From the NCBI RefSeq assembly GCF_001894765.1, contig NZ_BCWV01000007.1:62001-126000 (forward strand): a stretch of DNA of 64,000 nt. Direction: 5' to 3'. This document shows positions 22,294 to 31,859 of this stretch, piece after piece (position 1 is the stretch's first letter; every line of letters starts with the position of its first letter). The position numbers and the translations under genes are program-made. The notes under the pieces are model-generated. The model ran no database searches. It worked only from the letters and a program-made list of their open reading frames with translations, and was not told where the DNA came from. The stretch is from Rhodococcoides corynebacterioides NBRC 14404. Its GTDB lineage: Bacteria > Actinomycetota > Actinomycetes > Mycobacteriales > Mycobacteriaceae.

Positions 22294-23703
22294 GTGGTCG
22301 TCGTCCTCTCGACCCGACGCGGGCGCATCACGGCGAGTGTCGCCGTGCTCGCCGTGGCGTCGGCGCTGTCCGTCTCGCCCGTCGCCACGGCACCGGCCGC
22401 TGCGCAGCCGGCGATTCCGCCGGTGCCCGCGCCGTTCCTGCCGAGTCCGGAATACGACACGGAGTTCTACGACCCGCCTGCCGACGTCCTCGCCGCGGCG
22501 GAGCCGGGGCAGATCATCGCCGCGCGCCCGGTGGAGCTCGGCACCCTCAACGTCGTCCCGACGCCGGTCGACGCCTGGCAGCTGTCCTACCGGTCGACCA
22601 ACGGCCGGGGCGAGCCGATCCCAGCGGTGACCACCGTCATCAGGCCGCGCGGCGAGGCCGCCGAACCGCGACCGCTGCTGTCGGTGCAGATGGCGGTCGA
22701 CTCCCTCGCCGCGTACTGCTCGCCGTCGTACGTGATGCGGCAGGGGGCGGTGCCGTGGCCGGTGACCGGGGCGGTGACCTCCGGAGCGCAGTTCCTCGAG
22801 GTCCAGGCGGCGCTGGCCCAGGGGTGGGCAGTGTCGGTCCCCGACCACCAGGGGCCGAACAACGCCTTCGCGTCCGGTCCCGTCGCGGGAAGGATCACGC
22901 TCGACGGCATTCGCGCGGCGGAGAATTTCGCGCCGATGGATCTCGCCGGTGTCGCCACCGAGGTCGGCATGAGTGGGTACTCCGGCGGCGCGATCGCCAC
23001 CGGCCACGCCGCCGAGCTGGCCGCCTCCTACGCGCCCGAGCTCGACATCGTCGGTGTCACCGAGGGCGGCACCCCTGCCGAGGTCGCGGCGCTGGTGAAC
23101 AACGCGAACAATGCCCTCGGCTCGGGCATCGTCGCCTCGGGAATCATCGGGGCGAGCCGCGAGGATCCGGAACTCGCGCAGTTCCTCGACCGGACCATCG
23201 ACCCTGCGGGACGCGCTCTGTTCGCCGCGAAGGACGACCTCTGCGTCGGATGGTCGTCCGCGCTCCTGCCGTTCCTGAATCTGAAGGGATTCCTTCGTAC
23301 GGACGGAGATCCGTTGCAGGACCCCGTCGTTCGACGCGCGCTGGGTCCGCTGACTCTGGGCGGTACCACTCCGGACATGCCGCTCTACGTGTACCACTCG
23401 AATCCGGACTGGTTGGTGCCGATCGGTCCGGTGAACGCGATGGTGGACGCGTACTGCAGCCGCTCCGGAGCGAACGTCACGTACACGCGCGACCACTTCA
23501 GTGAGCATCTCAGCCTCGAGGTCATCGCGTTCCCGAGCGCGGTCCTGTGGTTGCGGGACCGCTTCGCCGGTGTTCCGGCAGCACCGGGCTGCCGGACCAC
23601 CGACGTCGGGTCCATGGCTCTGGACGAGCGCACCTACCCCGTCTGGGTCGACGCGGTGGGCGAGATCGTCGCGGGACTCTTCGGAGAGCCGATCGGGTCC
23701 TGA
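22294..23703 (+). CDS. secreted lipase (LIP family)
   Basis: 469 residues from GTG giving VVVVLSTRRGRITASVAVLA, with GGAGAT upstream; an ATG at 22258 is the alternative. Signal peptide to about AAAQPAIP. The mature enzyme follows the LIP secretory lipase family: DAWQLSYRSTNGRGEPIPAV, AVDSLAAYCSPSYVMRQG, GWAVSVPDHQGPNNAFASG, nucleophile GMSGYSGGAIATGHAAEL, then PLYVYHSNPDWLVPIGPVNA (Asp) and DHFSEHL (His). Members hydrolyse triacylglycerols and related esters outside the cell. The last 70 bp overlap the 3' end of the convergent MFS gene. Confidence 0.88.
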   Translation: MVVVLSTRRGRITASVAVLAVASALSVSPVATAPAAAQPAIPPVPAPFLPSPEYDTEFYDPPADVLAAAEPGQIIAARPVELGTLNVVPTPVDAWQLSYRSTNGRGEPIPAVTTVIRPRGEAAEPRPLLSVQMAVDSLAAYCSPSYVMRQGAVPWPVTGAVTSGAQFLEVQAALAQGWAVSVPDHQGPNNAFASGPVAGRITLDGIRAAENFAPMDLAGVATEVGMSGYSGGAIATGHAAELAASYAPELDIVGVTEGGTPAEVAALVNNANNALGSGIVASGIIGASREDPELAQFLDRTIDPAGRALFAAKDDLCVGWSSALLPFLNLKGFLRTDGDPLQDPVVRRALGPLTLGGTTPDMPLYVYHSNPDWLVPIGPVNAMVDAYCSRSGANVTYTRDHFSEHLSLEVIAFPSAVLWLRDRFAGVPAAPGCRTTDVGSMALDERTYPVWVDAVGEIVAGLFGEPIGS

Positions 23704-25001
23704 CGGTTCTGCGTGCGGATCGAGCTGACCACCAGTGCGCCGACCACGGCCACCGCGGCGAAGGCGTAGAAGTTCACCTGGTATCCCATCGCCCACCCGG
23801 CGATGAGGCCGCCGAGGAGCGGACCGCAGATGGCGCCGATGCGGCCGACCCCCAAGGACCAGGCGAGTGCCGTGGCGCCCAGCTTCTGCGGGTAGTGGGT
23901 GGCGCAGAACCCGCCCACCAGGATCTGGGTGCCGACACTGCCGAGGCCGGCCACCGCGACCAACAGGAAGAGCAGTCCCGCGGGCAGATTCAGGCTGATG
24001 AGGAAGATGGCGACGCAGGCGAGAAGGAACGACGCGGTGACCACCTTCTGCACGCCGATCCGATCGGCGACGAAGGACGCGCTGATCGCGCCGACGATGG
24101 CGCCCAGGTTGAGCACCAGGAGGAACGCGAGCGAGCTTCCGAGCGCGAAGCCGGCGCTGCGCATGATCTGCGGGAGCCAGGTGTTGAGGCCGTAGACCAG
24201 CAGCAGGCCGCAGAAATTGGCCGCGGCGAAAAGGAGAGTGGAGCGACGCCACCGCGGGGTGAAGAGTTCGCGCATGCTCGAGACCGCGGGCGCGGTGTCG
24301 ACGGCGCCGACCGCTGATGCGGCGGGAACCGGCGCGACGATGTCGTCGTAGACCAGTCCGTGCCGGGCGGCGACGTCACGGGCCTCGTCCTCGCGACCGG
24401 TGGCGGCGAGATAGGACACCGATTCGGGGAGGTAGCGAACGACGATGGGCAGCAGCGTGATCAACGGCAGGGCGCCGAGCGCGTAGAGCACGCGGAAGTC
24501 GGTCTCGGGCAGGAGTGCGATCGCGAGAAGCGCAGCGCCCACGCCGCCGACGGAGTAGCCGCTGAACATCACGGCGTTCGAGATCTGACGGCGGCTCTTC
24601 GGCGCGAACTCGACGGTGAGAGCGATACAGGTGGGCACCACGCCGCCGAGACCGATGCCGGTCAGGAATCGGAGAACGCCGAAGACGACCTCGTTCGGGG
24701 CGAAGGCCGTGGCGAGCATGCAGACGGAGAACCAGGCGATGGATCCGATCATGATGCGACGGCGCCCGAATCGATCGGTGACCAGGCCGACCGACAGTGT
24801 GCCGAGCAGCATGCCCACGAGAGCGAGGCTGCCGATGAGACCCGCCGACCCCGTGTCCAGGTCCCATCCTTCGTACGCGATCAGGGTGGGAACGGTCGAT
24901 CCGTAGACCACCAGGTCGTACCCGTCGAAGACGATGGTGACGAAGCAGAGGACGAGAACCAGCAGGCCGGAGCGCTGTCTCGTGGGTCGGGGACGCGTCA
25001 T
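23634..25001 (-). CDS. MFS transporter, aromatic acid:H+ symporter (AAHS) type
   Basis: 455 residues from ATG giving MTRPRPTRQRSGLLVLVLCF. Twelve TM helices with the family signatures FDGYDLVVYGSTVPTL in TM1 (Asp needed for aromatic-acid transport), GLVTDRFGRRRIMIGS between TM2 and TM3, and FLTGIGLGGVVPTCIALTVE in TM4; the second half repeats the loop as SFVADRIGVQKV. AAHS members import benzoate, 4-hydroxybenzoate or protocatechuate with protons. No ring-cleavage genes are in the window. The C-terminal tail is encoded in DNA shared with the convergent lipase gene. Confidence 0.88.
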   Translation of the reverse strand: MTRPRPTRQRSGLLVLVLCFVTIVFDGYDLVVYGSTVPTLIAYEGWDLDTGSAGLIGSLALVGMLLGTLSVGLVTDRFGRRRIMIGSIAWFSVCMLATAFAPNEVVFGVLRFLTGIGLGGVVPTCIALTVEFAPKSRRQISNAVMFSGYSVGGVGAALLAIALLPETDFRVLYALGALPLITLLPIVVRYLPESVSYLAATGREDEARDVAARHGLVYDDIVAPVPAASAVGAVDTAPAVSSMRELFTPRWRRSTLLFAAANFCGLLLVYGLNTWLPQIMRSAGFALGSSLAFLLVLNLGAIVGAISASFVADRIGVQKVVTASFLLACVAIFLISLNLPAGLLFLLVAVAGLGSVGTQILVGGFCATHYPQKLGATALAWSLGVGRIGAICGPLLGGLIAGWAMGYQVNFYAFAAVAVVGALVVSSIRTQNRQDPIGSPKSPATISPTASTQTG

Positions 25002-25129
25002 GGGCGTTTCCTCGTTCCGGAGTGGGAGGTCGAGCAGTGAGTGCGGTCACAGTATGCTGCAGGTGTGATGATCGTCAAGAAATCGTCATATCGGTGTCGG
25101 GCGCAGCTCGACCACGCCCCCGGGGCGCC

Positions 25130-25498
25130 TCAGAACTGCGCCGCGACCACGAATCCCGCGGCACACGCCGCAATCGACGCGCCCAGCGTGAGGAGGATCC
25201 CGATCGCCGCCGCGCCGAGCCGCGTCGACCGTGTGAGACGGACCGCCTGCACCATCGCGGTGCCGAACGTCGTGTAGCCGCCGCAGAATCCCGTTCCGAC
25301 CACCGTCTGCCAGGCATCCGGCGCGGAGTGGAGGGCGACGGCTCCGGCGACCACCCCGAGCAGGAACGAGCCGGACACGTTGATGCCGACGGTCGCCCAC
25401 GAGATCGTGGTCGGCCACCGGCGTGTCACGGCGGAGTCCACGGCGAACCGCGCGACGGCACCGAGGGCGCCGGCGAGCACGACCAGCACCGCGGTCAC
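25130..25498 (-). CDS. crcB: fluoride exporter subunit CrcB/Fluc (second of pair)
   Basis: 122 residues from GTG overlapping the stop of the first crcB (GTGA). Four TM helices with the Fluc motifs: GALGAVARFAVDS (TM1 Arg), INVSGSFLLGVVAG (Asn/Ser of the pore), and GTGFCGGYTTFGTAMVQ with the Na+-binding turn and Phe-box residue. Fluc channels are dual-topology dimers; two adjacent genes usually make a heterodimer of opposite orientation. Confidence 0.93.
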   Translation of the reverse strand: MTAVLVVLAGALGAVARFAVDSAVTRRWPTTISWATVGINVSGSFLLGVVAGAVALHSAPDAWQTVVGTGFCGGYTTFGTAMVQAVRLTRSTRLGAAAIGILLTLGASIAACAAGFVVAAQF

Positions 25499-25914
25499 GA
25501 CGAGGACCTTCGTACGGCCCCGGCGGCCGCGATGCCGGCCGCCGCGGCGGCGAGGCCCGCCACGATCGACGCCGCGCCGTACGCCGCGGCGAGCGGAGCG
25601 GCGCCCCGCCGCAGCGACTCCACGATCTCGAGGGCGAACGTGCTGTAGGTGGTGAGAGCGCCGCAGAATCCGACGCCGAGCAGCAGGCGCAGGCGCAGGC
25701 GTGGGCCGGTGTCCGATCCTCGCCGAGACAACGCCTCGAGCAGGAGCCCGAGCACGAACGAGCCGACGACGTTCACCACGAATGTGCCGGTGGACCAACC
25801 GGTATCGGTGTGGGGCAGCGCGGACTCGACCCCGTACCGAACGGCGGTTCCCAGACCTCCGCCGACGGCGACCAGGCTCACCGGCACCGCGATGCGGACG
25901 GGGGAACCGGGCAT
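25495..25914 (-). CDS. crcB: fluoride exporter subunit CrcB/Fluc (first of pair)
   Basis: 139 residues from ATG giving MPGSPVRIAVPVSLVAVGGG. Motifs as in its partner: GGLGTAVRYGVES, VNVVGSFVLGLLLEALS, GVGFCGALTTYSTFALE. It is read first and overlaps the second gene by four bases. I looked for a fluoride riboswitch in the roughly 120 bp upstream and did not find the expected core. Confidence 0.93.
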   Translation of the reverse strand: MPGSPVRIAVPVSLVAVGGGLGTAVRYGVESALPHTDTGWSTGTFVVNVVGSFVLGLLLEALSRRGSDTGPRLRLRLLLGVGFCGALTTYSTFALEIVESLRRGAAPLAAAYGAASIVAGLAAAAAGIAAAGAVRRSSS

Positions 25915-26038
25915 GCGCTCTCCTCGCGGTCGGTCGGGTCCCCCGACGGTCGGCGGCGCCGATCAATCTACGCGCCGAAGGCCGCGGGAATCGTCCCCGC
26001 CGCTCTGCGAGCGGCGCGTCACGACCGGACCGCAGCCG

Positions 26039-26899
26039 TCACCGCAGCAGCGCCGCCGCCTCCCCGATCACGGCGGTCCAGCCCTCGAGGTCCGGCTCGT
26101 CGTCGGTGGGGTGCGCGAGCACCGAGGTGATACCCATCGCGCCGAGTCGGGTGAACTCCGCGGCGATCTCCTCGGCCCCGCCCGCGACGGCGATGTCGTC
26201 CGCGGAATCCCGCCCCCACCGGGCAGCCTCGGCGCGAAGGCGATCCGCCGCACCGGGTCCCACGGCGACCAGTCGCGGCGCGACGATCGGATGATCGTCG
26301 GTCGACGCGGCGTCGCGGACCTCCGCGCAGGCGGCGCGGAGCCGGTCGTCGGTCAGGGCCGCCGACAGCAGGGTGCCGTCCGAGCGTGCCGCCGCGAATC
26401 GCACGGTCCTGGGTCCCTCGCCGCCGACCATCAGCGGCGCGCCGGGAACGGGATACTGCAGACACACGGCGTTCAACCGGACGTAGCGACCGTCGACGGT
26501 GACCTCGTCGCCGGCCAGCAGCGCGCGCAGCGCGGCGTGGTACTCGTCCAGCAAAGTCATGGGGGAGGCCGCCCGCGATCCGACCTGCTCCATCCAGCGC
26601 TGTACCCCGTGACCGACACCCGGCACGAAGCGGCCGGGGAAGAGGCGATGGAGCGAGGCCACCTCCATGGCGGTCAGCGCGACGCTGCGCAGCGGGGCAG
26701 GCATGAGGCCGAGACCCACCCGGATCCGCGTGGTCGAGGCCAACGCCACGGCCGCGGTGGTCAGCCCGCCGTGGCTGAAACAGTCCTCCCACAACCAGAA
26801 TTCGTCCAGCTCGGCGGCCTCGGCGGCGCGAACGGCCGCCGGAAGACGGGTCGGATCGTGGGCGGGGGTGAAGACGGTGCCGATGAAGGGAGTCGTCAT
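26039..26899 (-). CDS. LLM-class F420/FMN-dependent oxidoreductase
   Basis: 286 residues from ATG giving MTTPFIGTVFTPAHDPTRLP. TIM-barrel of the luciferase-like family: AAEAAELDEFWLWEDCFSHG, RIRVGLGLMPAPLRSVALTA, LHRLFPGRFVPGVGHG, VPGAPLMVGGEGPRTVRFAA. These mycobacterial and rhodococcal proteins mostly use F420; the cofactor is not certain from sequence. It is divergent from the large FAD/Fe-S gene with 36 bp between starts, which must hold both promoters. Confidence 0.88.
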   Translation of the reverse strand: MTTPFIGTVFTPAHDPTRLPAAVRAAEAAELDEFWLWEDCFSHGGLTTAAVALASTTRIRVGLGLMPAPLRSVALTAMEVASLHRLFPGRFVPGVGHGVQRWMEQVGSRAASPMTLLDEYHAALRALLAGDEVTVDGRYVRLNAVCLQYPVPGAPLMVGGEGPRTVRFAAARSDGTLLSAALTDDRLRAACAEVRDAASTDDHPIVAPRLVAVGPGAADRLRAEAARWGRDSADDIAVAGGAEEIAAEFTRLGAMGITSVLAHPTDDEPDLEGWTAVIGEAAALLR

Positions 26900-26935
26900 G
26901 GTGACCGAGCCTGTCACGGCGTAGCGTCCCGCAGT

Positions 26936-29764
26936 GTGAGGGAACCGGATCTGCTCGCCTCGGCGTTGCGCGACGTCGGTGTGACCGACGTCCTGGTCGA
27001 CGAGACGACGCGGGCCGCCTACTCGTCCGATGCGTCGCTGTATCGCGTGGTGCCGACGGTGGTCGTCCGCCCCCGTCACGTCGACGAGATCGACGCCGTC
27101 CTCGACGTGTGTCGGCGGACGGGTGTGCCGCTGACCACGCGCGGCGCGGGCACGTCGATCGCGGGCAACGCCGTCGGGACGGGTGTGGTGATGGATACCT
27201 CCCGGCATCTGCAGCGCATCGTGTCCGTCGATCCCGACGCCCGCACCGCGGTGGTGGAGCCCGGTGTCGTGCAGGCCGTCCTGCAGCGAGCCGCGGCGCC
27301 CCACGGGCTGCGCTTCGGCCCCGATCCCTCGACGTCGACGCGCTGCACCGTCGGCGGGATGATCGGCAACAACGCGTGCGGCACCCGGGCTCTGGGCTAC
27401 GGCCGCACGTCGGACAACATCGCGGCCCTCGACGTGCTGACGGGCACGGGCGAGCGGCTGCACCTGGTGAGCGGTGCGCCGCCGCCGGACTCGGTCACCG
27501 TCGACGCGGTGCGGGACGTCGTGGGACGCGGGTTGGCCACCGTCCGAACCGAATTCGGTCGCTTCGTCCGTCAGGTGTCAGGCTATTCGCTCGAGCACCT
27601 GCTGCCCGAGCGCGGTACGGACGTCGCGCGCATGCTGGTGGGAAGCGAGGGCACGCTCGCGATCACCCGACTCGCGACGGTGCGACTGGTGGCCGAGCCG
27701 GAGCACCGCGTCCTGGTGGTTCTCGGGTACCCCGAGATGCCCGACGCGGGCGACGCGACCCCGAGCGTGCTGCGGTACCGACCCACCGCGTGCGAGGGCA
27801 TCGACGCCCGCATCGTCGACGTGGTCCGAACCCGATTCGGCGCCGCCGCCGTCCCACCCCTCCCGGCCGGCGCGGCCTGGCTGTTCGTCGAGATCGCCGG
27901 GGACGATCCGGACGAGGTGTTCGCCCGCGCCGACGAGCTGGCGCGCGACTGCGGGGCCTCCGACAGTGCGGTCGTCACCGACCCGGCGTCGGCGGATCGC
28001 CTGTGGCGCATCCGTGCCGACGGATCCGGACTGTCCGCTCGCAGTCCCGTCGGACGTCCCGCACATGCCGGGTGGGAGGACACGGCCGTGCCGCCGGAGC
28101 GTCTCGGCAGCTACCTGCGCGACTTCGAGACGCTGATGGCCGACGCGGGTGTGACGGGCCTGCCGTACGGCCACTTCGGCGACGGGTGCCTGCACATCCG
28201 ACTCGACTTCCCGCTCGATCGACGCGGAGGAGTGCGGGAGTTCCATGAGTTCCTGCATGCCGCCGCCACGATGGTGTCCGCGTACGGCGGGTCGCTGTCC
28301 GGCGAGCACGGTGACGGTCGCGCGCGCAGTGAACTGCTGCCGTTGATGTACTCCGGCGGCGCGCTCGATCTCTTCGCCGCGGTGAAGAACGTGTTCGATC
28401 CGGACGGGATCCTGAACCCCGGCGTGCTGGTGGACCCCCGCCCCCTCGATGCCGACCTTCGCGTACCCATGGCGCTACCGTTGCGCCGCAGTGGCTTTCG
28501 CTTCGACGAGGACGGCGGCGACGTCACGCAGGCCGTCCACCGCTGCACCGGGGTGGGCAAGTGTCGGGTCGACACCACGGCCGTCGGCGGCGTCATGTGC
28601 CCGTCGTACCTGGCGACACGGGAGGAGAAGGACTCCACCCGCGGTCGCGCACGGGTCCTGCAGGAGATGGCCGTCGGCTCGCTGGTGACCGAGGGCTGGC
28701 GTTCGCCCGAGGTGCACGACGCCCTCGATCTCTGCCTGTCCTGCAAGGGGTGTGCGTCGGACTGCCCGACGGGCGTCGACATGGCGACCTACAAGTCGGA
28801 AATGCTGCACCAGACCTACCGGCGGCGACTCCGGCCGGCGTCGCACTACGCGCTCGGTCGCCTGCCGCAGTGGGCGCGCCTCGCGAGTCGTGCCCCGGGC
28901 GTCGTCAACGCGGTGCTGCGATTCCCGCCCGTGCGTCGCGCTGCGCTGGCGGCCGCCGGCGTGGATCGTCGACGCACGCTGCCGACCTTCGCGACCGAGA
29001 CGTTCCGAGAATGGTTCGCTCGCACCGAGTCCCACCGTCCGATCGACGGCGACCCCGTCGTCCTGTTCGTCGATTCCTTCACCGACCACTTCTCTCCGGA
29101 CGTCGGGATCGCCACCGTGCAGGTGCTGACGGCAGCGGGTTTCGCGCCCCGCATCACCGCCCGGCCGGTGTGCTGCGGGCTGACCTGGATCACCACCGGG
29201 CAGCTGGACTCGGCTCGCCGCGTTCTCCGGCGCACGGTGGGTCGGCTCGAGGACGCGGCCGAACCGGGCGTGCCGATCGTGGGCATGGAGCCGTCGTGCA
29301 CCGCAACGCTCCGATCCGACGCGTCCGGTCTGCTGGGAGCGCCCGCCACCGAGGCCGTCGTGAGCCGGGTCCGCACCCTCGCCGAGCTGCTCACCGAGCG
29401 GGGGTGGGCACCGCCGGACCTGACGGGTACCACCGTCGTGGCGCAGCCGCACTGTCACCATCACGCGGTGATGGGTTGGGACACCGATGCCGCACTGCTC
29501 TCCGCGGCGGGTGCCGAGGTGACACGACTCGGTGGGTGTTGCGGTCTCGCCGGGAACTTCGGTGTCGAGAAGGGGCACTACGAGGTGTCCCTCGCCGTCG
29601 CCGACCAGCATCTGCTCCCCGCGGTGCGGGCGGCCGACGACGCCGCCGTCGTGCTGGCGGACGGCTACTCGTGCCGCACGCAACTGGCGGACCTCACCGA
29701 GCGTCGCGGAGTGCACCTCGCCCAACTGCTCGCCGGTGCTACCGTCGACGTGTGTCCACGATGA
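26936..29764 (+). CDS. FAD-linked and Fe-S oxidoreductase, D-lactate / 2-hydroxyacid dehydrogenase type
   Basis: 942 residues from GTG giving VREPDLLASALRDVGVTDVL. Domains in order: FAD-binding PCMH fold (residues 35-210, VVVRPRHVDEIDAVLDVC, TTRGAGTSIAGNAVGTG, TVGGMIGNNACGTRALGYG); FAD-oxidase C-terminal domain ending with LPYGHFGDGCLHIRLDF and SGEHGDGRARSELLP; a 4Fe-4S ferredoxin segment (RCTGVGKCRVDTT, CPSYLATREEKDSTRGRAR, LCLSCKGCASDCPTGVDMA); and cysteine-rich CCG domains (RPVCCGLTWITTGQLDSARR, GGCCGLAGNFGVEKGHY). This fused architecture is that of YdiJ/Dld2-type enzymes oxidising D-2-hydroxyacids at the membrane. Substrate not fixed. Confidence 0.9.
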   Translation: MREPDLLASALRDVGVTDVLVDETTRAAYSSDASLYRVVPTVVVRPRHVDEIDAVLDVCRRTGVPLTTRGAGTSIAGNAVGTGVVMDTSRHLQRIVSVDPDARTAVVEPGVVQAVLQRAAAPHGLRFGPDPSTSTRCTVGGMIGNNACGTRALGYGRTSDNIAALDVLTGTGERLHLVSGAPPPDSVTVDAVRDVVGRGLATVRTEFGRFVRQVSGYSLEHLLPERGTDVARMLVGSEGTLAITRLATVRLVAEPEHRVLVVLGYPEMPDAGDATPSVLRYRPTACEGIDARIVDVVRTRFGAAAVPPLPAGAAWLFVEIAGDDPDEVFARADELARDCGASDSAVVTDPASADRLWRIRADGSGLSARSPVGRPAHAGWEDTAVPPERLGSYLRDFETLMADAGVTGLPYGHFGDGCLHIRLDFPLDRRGGVREFHEFLHAAATMVSAYGGSLSGEHGDGRARSELLPLMYSGGALDLFAAVKNVFDPDGILNPGVLVDPRPLDADLRVPMALPLRRSGFRFDEDGGDVTQAVHRCTGVGKCRVDTTAVGGVMCPSYLATREEKDSTRGRARVLQEMAVGSLVTEGWRSPEVHDALDLCLSCKGCASDCPTGVDMATYKSEMLHQTYRRRLRPASHYALGRLPQWARLASRAPGVVNAVLRFPPVRRAALAAAGVDRRRTLPTFATETFREWFARTESHRPIDGDPVVLFVDSFTDHFSPDVGIATVQVLTAAGFAPRITARPVCCGLTWITTGQLDSARRVLRRTVGRLEDAAEPGVPIVGMEPSCTATLRSDASGLLGAPATEAVVSRVRTLAELLTERGWAPPDLTGTTVVAQPHCHHHAVMGWDTDAALLSAAGAEVTRLGGCCGLAGNFGVEKGHYEVSLAVADQHLLPAVRAADDAAVVLADGYSCRTQLADLTERRGVHLAQLLAGATVDVCPR

Positions 29765-29920
29765 ACCCGATCCTCGAATCGGAGGTGGTCGGCGCTTCGG
29801 GCGCCGGCATCAGGTAACCGCGCCCCGACCGGTCTCGCTCCCCGCGACGACCGGTCATCGCTCGTACCCTGACGACACCCGGGTGCCCCGTGCGCCCGCA
29901 TCCCGAACGGCTGATTCCTC

Positions 29921-30409
29921 ATGCACACTCTGTCCTCGTCCGACCTGCGCGCGTCCTTCGTCAACGCCAGCCGGAAGGAACGCTCCGACGCCTCGATCCC
30001 CGACCTCGATGCGGTGGACTTCGATGCCCTCGACTACCTCGGGTGGCGCGACACCAAGTTCGACGGCCGCGCCTACGCCGTGATCCCCGCGCCGGACGGT
30101 GAGCCGATCGGCATCCTGCTGCGCCAGGCCGACGCCACGCCCCGCACCCGAACGCAGTGTTCCTGGTGCCGCGACGTTCGACTGCCCAACGACGTCGTCT
30201 TCTACGCGGCCAAGCTCGCCGGCCCGGCGGGCAAGCGGGGGAGCACCGTGGGCACCCTCGTCTGCCGCGACTTCCAGTGCTCGGCCAACGTCCGGCGCGA
30301 TCCGCCGCGGCCGTTCCCCGGATACGACATGGACGCGGCACGCGAGGAGCGCATCGCCGCGCTGCGCGCAACGAGCGCGAGTTTCGCCGATCGCGTGCGG
30401 CGCGGTTGA
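29921..30409 (+). CDS. FBP domain protein (FusB-like elongation factor G-binding)
   Basis: 162 residues from ATG giving [20 protein letters not shown]. The C-terminal treble-clef zinc finger has [20 protein letters not shown] and [20 protein letters not shown], four Cys as in FusB/FBP proteins, and the N-terminal helices match the family. FusB frees stalled EF-G from ribosomes and gives fusidic acid resistance; actinobacterial chromosomal members are uncharacterised. Stand-alone gene. Confidence 0.85.
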   Translation: MHTLSSSDLRASFVNASRKERSDASIPDLDAVDFDALDYLGWRDTKFDGRAYAVIPAPDGEPIGILLRQADATPRTRTQCSWCRDVRLPNDVVFYAAKLAGPAGKRGSTVGTLVCRDFQCSANVRRDPPRPFPGYDMDAAREERIAALRATSASFADRVRRG

Positions 30410-30434
30410 GCGGTCGGGCCTCTACCCTTCGCGC

Positions 30435-30764
30435 ATGACCGTTCTGCGTTCGATCGCGCTCTTCGGGGCGGCCGCGGTGCTGGAGATCGGTGGTGCCTGG
30501 CTGGTCTGGCAGGGCATCCGGGAGCACCGCGGCTGGCTCTGGATCGGCGTCGGTGTGGTGGCGCTGGGAGCCTACGGCCTGGTGGCGACACTGCAGCCGG
30601 ACGCGGAGTTCGGCCGGATTCTGGCCGCGTACGGCGGTGTGTTCGTCGCGGGGTCCCTGGCCTGGGGCATGGTGATGGACGGGTTCCGGCCCGACCGGTA
30701 CGACGTCACCGGCGCGCTCGTCTGCCTGGTCGGCGTGGCGATCATCATGTATTCGCCGCGCTGA
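30435..30764 (+). CDS. YnfA/UPF0060 small multidrug-like membrane protein
   Basis: 109 residues from ATG giving [20 protein letters not shown]. Four TM helices; the first has the conserved FxxAAxxEIxGxW pattern ([18 protein letters not shown]), the others include [20 protein letters not shown] and [20 protein letters not shown]. The family belongs to the drug/metabolite transporter group; substrate unknown. Confidence 0.9.
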   Translation: MTVLRSIALFGAAAVLEIGGAWLVWQGIREHRGWLWIGVGVVALGAYGLVATLQPDAEFGRILAAYGGVFVAGSLAWGMVMDGFRPDRYDVTGALVCLVGVAIIMYSPR

Positions 30765-30782
30765 CCCACCACCCGAGATCGG

Positions 30783-31316
30783 TCAGGGACCGTCGAACGT
30801 CGTCACCACGTCGTGCTGCGTCCGTCGTCCCAGCGGGATGTCGCGGTCGTCGACGAGCACCGGCGCCGCGGCCGGGTCGAAGAGCTCGCGCACGCGCGCG
30901 CTCGGAACCGAGCGCCCCTGCCCGTCGAGGATGCGCAGGGCGACGACGGCGGATGCGCAGGTACGCCCGCCCGCGTCGAACGTCTGCTCGAGATAGGCGT
31001 TCTTGGTGTCGAATCCGAGCAGGCGTGTGGTGACGGAGAATCGGGTCCAGAACGTGAGCGAGGCGATGTAGGTGATCGACTGTGCCGCCACCACGGGATG
31101 CCAACCCTCGCGGCGCAGGGCGGTCCAGAGTCCGCCGCGGACGAACATGTCGACCCGGCCCGCGTCGAGAATCGACAGGTAGCGGCCGTTGTTCATGTGC
31201 AGCAGCACGTCGAGGTCGGACGGGGCGACTCGGAACCAGGTGACGGTGGTGTCGGCACGGACCGGGCCGCGCCCGGCGCGCCACGGCACCATCTGGCGCA
31301 ACGCGCGAAGGGACAT
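30783..31316 (-). CDS. hotdog-fold acyl-CoA thioesterase-like protein
   Basis: 177 residues from ATG giving MSLRALRQMVPWRAGRGPVR; an ATG 24 bp upstream is possible. Single hotdog domain of the 4-hydroxybenzoyl-CoA thioesterase / THEM6 type: WFRVAPSDLDVLLHMNNGRYLSILDAGR (with the H-M-N-N-G-R-Y signature), then VVAAQSITYIASLTFWTRFSVTTRL. It would hydrolyse an acyl-CoA in the cytosol. Divergent from the MarR gene. Confidence 0.85.
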   Translation of the reverse strand: MSLRALRQMVPWRAGRGPVRADTTVTWFRVAPSDLDVLLHMNNGRYLSILDAGRVDMFVRGGLWTALRREGWHPVVAAQSITYIASLTFWTRFSVTTRLLGFDTKNAYLEQTFDAGGRTCASAVVALRILDGQGRSVPSARVRELFDPAAAPVLVDDRDIPLGRRTQHDVVTTFDGP

Positions 31317-31403
31317 CAGCACGCGCCCACTCTGCCCCATGCGGCGCCCGACCTGTGATGCGGCCGATAGTTGGACCACTAATTGTTGGCGTAGAGTCGA
31401 ATC

Positions 31404-31859
31404 ATGGACGTCGCCGATCCACTCGCGCTCGACCGTCAGGTGTGTTTCGCCCTGGCGGTCACCAACCGTGCGGTACTCGGGGTCTACCGCCCGGTGCTCG
31501 AGCCGCTGGGCCTGACGCATCCGCAGTACCTGGTCATGCTCGCGCTGTGGGAGCGATCGCCGCGGTCGGCCGGGGACATCGCCAGGACCTTGTGCTTGGA
31601 TCCCGCCTCGGCCACGCCGCTGCTCAAACGCCTCGAGGCCCGCGGCCTGCTGACCCGTCGACGCAGCGAGGACGACGAGCGACGGCTGGTCGTCGAGCTC
31701 ACCGCCGCGGGACAGGCCCTCCGGGCGCAGGCGGAGGCGGTACCGGCCCGCGTGATCGACGCCCTCGGGGTCGACGTCGCGGACCTCGAACGACTGCACG
31801 CCGCCCTCGCGGTGATCAACCGACACGTCGATACCGTTCCCGAGAGGACCGATCAGTGA
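31404..31859 (+). CDS. MarR-family regulator of OhrR type
   Basis: 151 residues from ATG giving MDVADPLALDRQVCFALAVT. The winged helix is YLVMLALWERSPRSAGDIARTLCLDPASATPLLKRLEARGLLTRRRSEDDERRLVVELT. Cys14 in the N-terminal helix (QVCFAL) sits where OhrR proteins have the peroxide-sensing Cys. OhrR represses organic-hydroperoxide resistance genes until oxidised; no ohr gene is adjacent. A -10 like TAGAGT at 31392-31397 ends six bases before the ATG, so the message is likely leaderless. The stop overlaps the next gene. Confidence 0.87.
   Translation: MDVADPLALDRQVCFALAVTNRAVLGVYRPVLEPLGLTHPQYLVMLALWERSPRSAGDIARTLCLDPASATPLLKRLEARGLLTRRRSEDDERRLVVELTAAGQALRAQAEAVPARVIDALGVDVADLERLHAALAVINRHVDTVPERTDQ

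Noticed and set aside
25915..26038. Fluoride riboswitch upstream of the crcB pair
   Set aside because: The expected core and pseudoknot sequences were not found on the minus strand.
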